DNA of 64,000 nt from Oreocharis arfaki. Its lineage: Eukaryota > Chordata > Aves > Passeriformes > Paramythiidae. The DNA lies in the NCBI GenBank assembly GCA_013398015.1, contig VZRR01002186.1, forward strand, positions 62,001 to 126,000. The letters are read 5' to 3'. This document shows positions 56,323 to 64,000 of this stretch, piece by piece; the first letter of the stretch is position 1, and each line of letters opens with the position of its first letter. Made by a program: the position numbers and the translations under genes. The notes beneath the pieces were generated by a model. That model was not told the DNA's origin and made no database searches. It saw only the letters and a list, made by a program, of their open reading frames with translations.

Positions 56323-57160
56323 NNNNNNNNNNNNNNNNNNNNNNNNNNNNNNNNNNNNNNNNNNNNNNNNNNNNNNNNNNNNNNNNNNNNNNNNNNNNNN
56401 NNNNNNNNNNNNNNNNNNNNNNNNNNNNNNNNNNNNNNNNNNNNNNNNNNNNNNNNNNNNNNNNNNNNNNNNNNNNNNNNNNNNNNNNNNNNNNNNNNNN
56501 NNNNNNNNNNNNNNNNNNNNNNNNNNNNNNNNNNNNNNNNNNNNNNNNNNNNNNNNNNNNNNNNNNNNNNNNNNNNNNNNNNNNNNNNNNNNNNNNNNNN
56601 NNNNNNNNNNNNNNNNNNNNNNNNNNNNNNNNNNNNNNNNNNNNNNNNNNNNNNNNNNNNNNNNNNNNNNNNNNNNNNNNNNNNNNNNNNNNNNNNNNNN
56701 NNNNNNNNNNNNNNNNNNNNNNNNNNNNNNNNNNNNNNNNNNNNNNNNNNNNNNNNNNNNNNNNNNNNNNNNNNNNNNNNNNNNNNNNNNNNNNNNNNNN
56801 NNNNNNNNNNNNNNNNNNNNNNNNNNNNNNNNNNNNNNNNNNNNNNNNNNNNNNNNNNNNNNNNNNNNNNNNNNNNNNNNNNNNNNNNNNNNNNNNNNNN
56901 NNNNNNNNNNNNNNNNNNNNNNNNNNNNNNNNNNNNNNNNNNNNNNNNNNNNNNNNNNNNNNNNNNNNNNNNNNNNNNNNNNNNNNNNNNNNNNNNNNNN
57001 NNNNNNNNNNNNNNNNNNNNNNNNNNNNNNNNNNNNNNNNNNNNNNNNNNNNNNNNNNNNNNNNNNNNNNNNNNNNNNNNNNNNNNNNNNNNNNNNNNNN
57101 NNNNNNNNNNNNNNNNNNNNNNNNNNNNNNNNNNNNNNNNNNNNNNNNNNNNNNNNNNNN
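56323..57160. other. Assembly gap (838 N)
   Basis: All 838 positions are N. The length is not a round placeholder, which suggests it was estimated from read-pair or optical data or filled to a computed size. Frames drawn across it are meaningless. Confidence 1.
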
Positions 57161-57234
57161 TCCAGGAAAAATCCAGTCCGGGTTTTCCTCAGAATCCATT
57201 CCGTACTCCAGGAAAAATCCAGTCCGGGTTTTCC
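57161..57234. repeat. 46-bp tandem repeat at the gap edge, 1.6 copies visible
   Basis: TCCAGGAAAAATCCAGTCCG begins at 57161 and again at 57207. The first 28 bases of the two units are identical. The first visible unit starts exactly at the gap edge. AGGAAAA and TTTTCCT arms within the unit could pair. The gap probably hides more units. Confidence 0.88.
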
Positions 57235-60200
57235 CCGTGCCGCGCTCGGAGAAGCCGGTGTTTGTACTTAAAATATTCGTTTATTTTTAAGCTAATTGTA
57301 ACCCTGGACAGGTTTGGAGGGAGAGCACCACTGCAAAAAGAGCACACTGTCCCTCCCCGGCAGGGCTGGCTATTTTTTGGCAGAAGTAACAATAATAATA
57401 ATAAAAAATTCAATAATATCTCACGCTTCCCGTCACTGATCTGTGAGTTTCAGCCACTTCGCGAAGTCCACAGCACCTGAGAAAAGTCCCCTGCTGTTCC
57501 CGTGTCACCGGCACTGCACGGCTGCGCTCTTCTGCAGGAATTCCTGGTGCAAAGCACTCAAAAACACCCCCAGCTCCACAATGCAGGAACTTTATCCACC
57601 GCCCAGAATCAAAGCACTTCTCCGGGGGCAGCGGGAGTCTCCATTTCCATCCCAGGAGCAGCACCCCGCACATCAGCTCTGAAATTACCCCTCAGAAAAG
57701 AAGTTATTTGTATTAAAAACACTCCTTTTATATTTGGTGGCACTTTGCTGTCCCGGCAGGTCAGGGGTGGGAGGGCACAGCAGCGAAATTAGGAATTGGT
57801 GCCCCTGGAGCACGAATTGCCCCGGGGAGCAGCGCATTACAAATCCTAAACGATGGAAAAATCCCCTTTTCCTCCACAGGAACAAAACCACTCCCGGGGT
57901 GGGACCTGGCCCCCGTCACAGCGACACCGATTTGGAGCCACGGCTCCCCGCGATGCCCCAAATTTCAGGCGCTTTCCCCGGAGCGTGTCTGGGGCTGCGA
58001 GGAAGGAGCTGCTGCCTCTCCGTGCGCCCCGGAGCTGCAGGAGAATCCCCGAGAGCCTCATCCCAAAACCCCTCAGGAAAGGAACCAGCTCGGACTTTGT
58101 GCGCATTGATTACGGTTTCTCCCAACACCAAATGCTCACTTTTCACCCAACCCTTTTATCTCTTTTCTTTTTCCCCTTTTTTTCCTCCTTGAACTGAGCT
58201 GCCAGGAACGATTTTTCTCGGCTCGTGAACGCGTTTCCATTTGGAGGAGAAGAAAGTAACCTCTGCTGGAGAATTGCTTCACCTTTCTGAGCCCCCGGAG
58301 CTCCCATTCTGCTCTTCCCACAGATAAAAAACTTCCCAGGGGAGGTGGGAGCTGCAGGCAGGGAAAGGGGGTTTGGTGTGCACTGGGCCTTCCTCCCCTG
58401 CCCCAAAATCCATCCTGGTTTCTCACCCCATCCAGCGTTAATAAAACAGCCTCAACAACTCCTTCTGAGCGACTTTTTAGTGCCAAGTCTGAACTGAGAA
58501 GTGGCGTTGGGACATAAAATCTCATTTTTAAATATTACACCCGAAGCAGGATTCCTCTTTGGGAGAAGAAAAGGATGAAGGAATTCCTCAGGTGTCACAG
58601 CCACGGCCACTCCCCCTCTCTGAACCTGCCTTTCTCCCCAAAACCTGTTCCTGATGGGATATCGCGACAGCATTTTGGGGGTCTTCAAGTGGGTATTTAC
58701 ATATTTTCCTTTCTCTCTGTTGCAAGGAAATCTCACAGGCAGCTTTTTGCCCCACATCCCGTTTTTGATGGATAACACGGATCAGTTTCAGTTGTCCTCC
58801 AAAGAGCTCCTTTTCCCTGGGATGGAAGGCTGGAATTACTGTGTCTGACTTCCCCACAGCACCAGACCGTGGGGATGGAAGGAGATGCCTCTCCCCGTCC
58901 CTTCAAGATCCCTGACTCCTGCTCCTCTCCTGAGAACAGTGATAAAATGCATTCATTACCTCCACTTCAGCGCGGGGGAAAATGAGGGGAAAGTGGTTGT
59001 TTATTAGGCGTCGAGAAATACCAAAACCCTTTTAACTTGTACTCTAAGAGAAAGGAAAAAGGTAAAAAAGGTAATTTTCCAGGAAGCTCCTGTCACCGCT
59101 TGAAAAGAGAGAGTAAAAAAGACTGCTTTTATTACCTGCTTTATTTATGGTTACTCAGTAATGACACTGACAAGTACATTACTGGCTCAGCCACTTCCCT
59201 GCTGCTGCCTTCGGAAAGACAAAAGAGCAATCAAGTGTGGGTCTGTTTGCTGAAAGCTGAGCTCCAGAGTCAACCAACAGCGGTTTTCCTTGGAAAAAAA
59301 AAATGGGGTGTAGTGCAGATTTCATGGAGATTTCCCTGATCCTGGACCTCAGGGCAGCGGGGTTTTGGGAGATGGGTCGAGCAAGGAGGGGAAATGGAAG
59401 AGAGAAATGAGTTTTAGAGGATTTCCTACGTCTCTGTGGGATATTGATCGTTTTTAAGCTGTCAAAGGAGAACACCTGGCCAAGATGGGGTTCAGAGGTG
59501 GTTCTGCAGTGCATCCACCAAGAGCAGGGGGGGCTGCTTTGGTTTGGGGTGGAATTCTCTGGAGCCAGGTGGATCCAGAAGAGTTGTTCCCAAATGTGAT
59601 GGACGAGCTCATGGCTCGGCGCAGCAGAGGATCGGGGGGGCAGCAAAGCACCAGAGACAGAGAGGGGGAAAAAAGGAATAAAAGAGGGGTTTGGATTTGG
59701 GTTTGGCTCGATCAAGGATGTTTCAGCATCAGGCGGAGTGGTCAGCTCCCAGGGCAGAGCAAAGACAGCTGAAATATCGCAGGAAGGGCTGGGGAAGGGT
59801 TTGGGGATCCAAGGAAGCTGGTTTGGGTTTCGTGCCTCAGTCTCTGGTACCTGCTGGAGTTGAAGAACACGAAGCAACCGTGAGCAGATACAGAACACGA
59901 CTTCAGAGATGGGAGCAGCAACCCTGTCCCTATCACAGCCCTCCCCCCATCACAGCCCTCCTTCTGTACTATTTTCTCTTTATTTTCCTGTTTAAAACCA
60001 AAGCAAATCAACTCAGATATTACAGAGCCTGTCCCGCTGGTGCCACAGGAGCCTCCCGAGCTGACCCTGCTCAGGCACATTTGTCCAGCCAGGACTGCAA
60101 CCCTGGGAGAGGAGGGACATGGAAGAGGAAGGTAAATTTCCTTCCTGACCTCCTGGAGAAGCCTGAGCCGTGGCATTTGGCCTGGAGACACTTAGCTAAA

Positions 60201-61218
60201 CCCAGAGGGATTTGTTTGGTGTCTGGTATGGATTTTTTGATCCAGCCAGCACGAAGTTTTCTCGCCACGAGGCACAGACAGTCCTTAATTAAGTGCCTCG
60301 AGCGAGTGGTTATTTATCCTGCACACAAAGATCTCCAGACCCCGCTCGGATCACCAGGGCACTGCTGACTTTCAGCAGCAGGCACTTAGAGAGATTGGAG
60401 GTCTTTACTCGGGGCTGTTTAAGGTGAGTGAACAATCCATCCCCGAGCGTCGCTGCAGCCAAGCAGAGGAGAGATGCAGCCGCTAAAACCTGCCCCTGAC
60501 AGCTCCGAGTGCACTCACAGCCATCCCAAACACCCTGCTACGAGGCAGAGCCTTAATAAGCTATTATCCCATCCCAGAGCAGGCAGAGTGGGGGCTGCAG
60601 CTGGGGAGGGAGCTGGGAGAGGAGAAATAAATGTGGAGAAAAAGGCCAGGAGCACCAGGATCTCTGTCCAGAAGCTTTGCTCCCACTTTTTTCCCTTCAG
60701 CGATTTTTGCAAGGGCTCTCAGCACAGCTGCCCCCCGCACCTCTGTGGCCCCTGCAGTTCCCTCAGGAGGAAAATCAGGTTTTTCTGGCAGGTATTTGAG
60801 ACAGGAGCCTCAGAGGCTGCCTGTGCAGGGCTCACCTGGGCCATTCCTCGCTCCCCCACAATCTGCTCGGCCCCTGCTCGCTCGGGCACGGCCGCAGCCG
60901 AGCTGTTTGCTCCCTGCCCTCGTCCCATCTGGCCTGCCACAGCTCAGGGAAGAGCAGGGGAACGGCCTCCAGCTGCACCTGGCCAGGCACAGGGAGGGCT
61001 GGAAGCCAGAATCCAGGGAATGAGAGCGGGTGTTTGCACAGGGGTCTCTTCCCAGGGGGAAAAAACCCCAAACAGACCTACCCAGTGGGATTATTGGCAC
61101 GTGGATAACTCGGTATTGATCCTCCAGTGCAGCTGACCAGGGAGGGTAAGGGGCTTCAGTCTGGCTCCAGAACAAACTGAATCCATCATGACATTGACCA
61201 AGGGACACAAAGCTGGGT
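57235..61218. other. Non-coding DNA, no gene recognised
   Basis: The first part (57235-58100) has somewhat more CpG than the rest of the window but not the density of a CpG island. AT-rich repeat-free stretches with TTTATTACCTGC, TCAGTAATGACACTG and GTACATTACTGG occur at about 58940-59200. A minus-strand frame of 239 codons (59179-59898) has no domain I know. A possible mini-exon at 60376-60423 is discussed in the findings but not annotated as CDS. Confidence 0.5.
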
Positions 61219-61280
61219 TTTTCCTAAAGAACCCCATGTTTGTGTGACTTTTCCTAAAGAACCCCCTGTTTGTGTGACTC
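61219..61280. repeat. 30-bp tandem duplication
   Basis: A 30-bp unit starting TTCCTAAAGAACCCC occurs at 61221 and 61251, with a single A/C difference visible. Being a multiple of three and nearly identical, it is a recent, in-phase duplication, although no gene is recognised here. Confidence 0.92.
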
Positions 61281-64000
61281 TGGCGGGTTTGGATCCCCAG
61301 CAGGAGGATTTGGCACCCCCCAGGACAGGGTGTGTGCACACAGAGCACAGCACAGCCAGCAGGTGATGAGGAGCACAGCTCTGGGCTGTAGATATTCCAT
61401 CCCCTCCGAGGAAAACCAGCACCAGGCGGTCTCTGCTCCTCGTTTTGCCCCAAATAAAGATTCCTCTTCCCCGCTCTGCCTGGCTCTCACATTGCCACCT
61501 CTCATTACGGTGCCCGGGAGCAGTGCCTGGCACAGTGGCACCCTGACCCCTGCCAGGGGCTGGAATAGAAACGCACAGAAAACCGTGGCAGGGCCACAAA
61601 TTCCCCATCACCATTCCCCACCCCGTGAGGGCTGCAGCAGCAGCAGCAGATGATGCATGGAAGAAAAATCTGCGCAGGGAGGGAGGCAAAAATCACCTGC
61701 CAGGCGTCACAGCGCTCCTCGGGCCCGTGGCTGTGACAGATGAGAGGATGTGTGGGGACACAGCTGAGAAGCGATGTCAGGGCAGGAGAGATCTGAGAGC
61801 AGGAGCCAGGCAGGGAGGTGGAAGTCCTGAGCAGGAGCGTTTAGAGCTGTCTAAAACGTAAAACTCCACATTTCTGGGGGCAGGAGCAGCCTCCCTGCAC
61901 ACACCTGGCTTAGAGTGCGGCAGAAATTCCGGGGCAGGGGGAAGAATTCCAGCCCTGAGCAGGCAGCCTCGATCAGAAAAGCCCCGATAAAGGGCTTAGG
62001 GAGAGTGGGAAAGCAAAAAAAAAGCCCCCCAGAGCACCTCAGCCCCATCAGTCTCTGCCACAAACAGCCACACTGGGCACTAAGGAGTTTGCTGGGAGAT
62101 GTTTTCCCTCTGCTGATTGATGGCGTTTTCCAGGCTGTTATTAACTGGACTTCACCACTTTGGGGTGATCTATGGAGCAGCAGCAGCAGCTCTGAAGAGT
62201 TTGGCACTGCAGCCACGGATTCTAGGAGGGAGTAAAAAATAGAAGCAGTTCCTCAGAGCATCCCCATCTGTCAAGGTGTGCACAGGGGCTGCAGGTGATG
62301 GGGGCAGGGAGAAAGGGCGGCTGGATGCTGCAAGGGATCCCTTTCCCTGGAAAAGGAACCCTCTCCAAGTGGTTTCCAGGAGCCCCAGCTGGCTCACAGG
62401 AGTGAGAAATTGGGTGACCACCCTCAAAAGGAGAAGGGGAGGAGGAGGTGGGCGACGGAGGTTTTCAGGGTGGAGGAGCCTGCTGAGGACAGGCTGGTTT
62501 GGGGGGTGAGGGTGGAGGAGGGTTTGGGTTGAAGGCAGCAATCCCCACCCTGCAGCAAGTGGCCAGGCCTCTCCTGTTTGGAGGTGGAGCCCAAACCACC
62601 TTCCCCAGCATCCCAAAGCAGCGAGGGCACAGGGGGGCATCCACCCCCAGTAATTAAGCATTTAATTAGCAGAGCTCGAAGCATGGATGGAGAAAGCGCA
62701 GAACAAGGTTGAAATATTTCCCTGAGCCAGCAGATTGTTCTAAAAACACAACAGAGCTGTGACCTGCGAGCGCAACAGCGATTTGGAATATCAATTAATC
62801 TGACTCCTGGGTTGTGATTTACAGTTCAAGATTTTCTTCTGCTGCACCCTGAATTTGCTTTGGCATCCGGGAGCAAAGCTCCAGCCCCACACCCCAGCCT
62901 GCTGGGGGTTGCTAATCCTGAATCCACACGCAAAATTCCCTCCTGGTCTCTCCCCCAGCTGAAGAAATTTGCCCAACTTCAGCAGTAATTTACCGACCAT
63001 TTCAGTCAACTTGAAAGCGGCCTCTGTAATATTTATTTGTCCAATATCCACCCACTCAGCGCTGTCTCCTCGCAGTTTCGGGGGGGTCTGATTAAATCAC
63101 GGCCTGAATTGGAAAAAGCCATTCTTGCAGCGAGGCTGAGCTGACCTCCTCAACTCATTTATCCCCTGATAACCCTCGGCCTGGAAGCACTCAGCCCCCC
63201 TGAGGGGAAAAGCTGCTTCACATCCCATTGATCCCCATCTTTTCCCTGCCTTCTCAAGCAGCTCTTATTCTTATTCACTGATCTGAAATTACTTGACCAG
63301 CCATCAAAAAAAGAATAAAAAACCCAACTCCTCATCCACATCTCCTGGGGAGCCAGAGCTGTGAGAAATGCTGAGAGGGGCCACGAAGCCAGGGCAGCCC
63401 AGGAGGGGTTTATGAAAGGTGACAGCTCTTGCTGTTGGACAGCGCTGGTGAAAATGTGAGTAATCATCAAGGTGTCGTTTGTGCTGCGCCTCTGATCAAA
63501 GCACTGGGCAGAAAAACGCCGAGTTTTGCAGGGGAGCAGAGGCGCGGGAGAAGCCCCGGGAGCAGGAATTTAACTGTTTATGGCCTCCTGTTCCTGGGAG
63601 CCACTAAAGCCAACAAACAACAGCGGCTGCCCCCGCTCTGCAGCGCCAGCAGGACCCGGGCTGTTCACTGTTAAAATGCTGCTCGGCATTCCTATGGCAG
63701 GGGTACAAAATCCTGCTCCCAGACCTGGTGCTGTGGGAGCACGGTTCCTCACACCACAGAGGATGGAACAAAAGAGAAAGTGTGGGAAAAGCTGCCTGTT
63801 AAAAGGAGAATTTTTTTCCTCCCCTTTCCTCTAAGCCTTTGCAGAGTTATGCAAGTTGACTTTATCTGCTGCAAATCCCCCTTTCTGTTGTCAGGCCTTG
63901 GGAAGTCAAAGTCCTTAATTCTCCTGCACACAGGGCGTTGTAGGGTGCGTAATTTCTGCTTCAGCCTGCCCGGAATGAATCCCATCTCCATCCCCCCCGG
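61281..64000. other. Non-coding DNA, no gene recognised
   Basis: No gene is recognised to the end of the window. Frames at 61186-61689 (minus, 167 codons) and 62170-62661 (minus, 163 codons) overlap plus-strand frames and have no known domain. A repeat-free stretch with TGTAATATTTATTTGTCC lies near 63020-63055. A G-quadruplex motif is listed separately. Confidence 0.5.
62501..62528 (+). other. G-quadruplex motif
   Basis: GGGGGG, GGG, GGG and GGG runs are separated by loops of 3, 7 and 3 nt on the plus strand, within a purine-rich stretch from about 62420. Confidence 0.65.

Noticed and set aside
56235..57480. Long open frames of 294 to 400 codons across the gap
   Set aside because: They consist mostly of unknown residues translated from N.
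59179..59898. 239-codon minus-strand frame as a gene
   Set aside because: No recognisable family, low-complexity Pro/Ser/Asn stretches, and overlapping plus-strand frames.

Overview
The window reads as nuclear, non-coding DNA from a bird. The main evidence is about fifteen short fragments of CR1-type LINEs, the dominant retrotransposon of birds and other sauropsids. They keep the typical 3' part: the stretch read as '...GGTGCCCAGAGCAGCTGTGGCTGCC...' on the sense strand, then '...AAGGTCCCTTCCAACCCAAACCATTCTG' and an ATTCTGTG-like end. The consensus I recall that fits best is from songbirds, so a passerine is my inference. The sequence also looks CpG-poor and is full of TG/CA, with a mild GC richness broken by AT-rich islands. 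I see no bacterial gene organisation, no operon, no CRISPR array and no structural RNA gene.

I recognise no protein-coding gene. The open frames are short, overlap on both strands, run through repeats or N, and match no family I know. The longest uninterrupted ones, about 298 codons on the minus strand near 32.2-33.1 kb and 284 codons on the plus strand near 51.2-52.0 kb, look like chance frames in moderately GC-rich DNA. The most plausible reading is intergenic or intronic DNA, possibly with regulatory elements.

Layout. 0-9 kb: plain DNA with an 11-bp minisatellite (3271-3435), a 23-bp tandem repeat (3921-4010) and an AT-rich low-complexity block (7222-7371). 9-17 kb: four CR1 fragments, all minus strand, and AT-rich blocks at 9620-10235, 15262-15500 and 16750-16920. 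17.7-18.1 kb: a 22-bp minisatellite of about 15 units. 18-34 kb: further CR1 fragments in both orientations, including the two longest (24865-25230 plus, 29484-29935 minus). 34-46 kb: single-copy-looking DNA with a mirror-like AAT/CAT/ATT microsatellite at 38786 and AT-rich candidate regulatory blocks. 46.5-48.4 kb: a diverged direct duplication of a module of about 280 bp. 56323-57160: an assembly gap of 838 N, bordered on its right by a 46-bp tandem repeat. 57.2-64 kb: single-copy-looking DNA with a 30-bp recent duplication and a G-quadruplex motif.

I did not find an undescribed multi-gene system. The signals most worth following are the duplicated module at 46.5/48.1 kb, the minisatellites whose monomers are organised into dimers, and the tandem repeat cut off by the gap. 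Candidate regulatory blocks were chosen by composition and homeodomain-like TAATTA words only. I could not test conservation.
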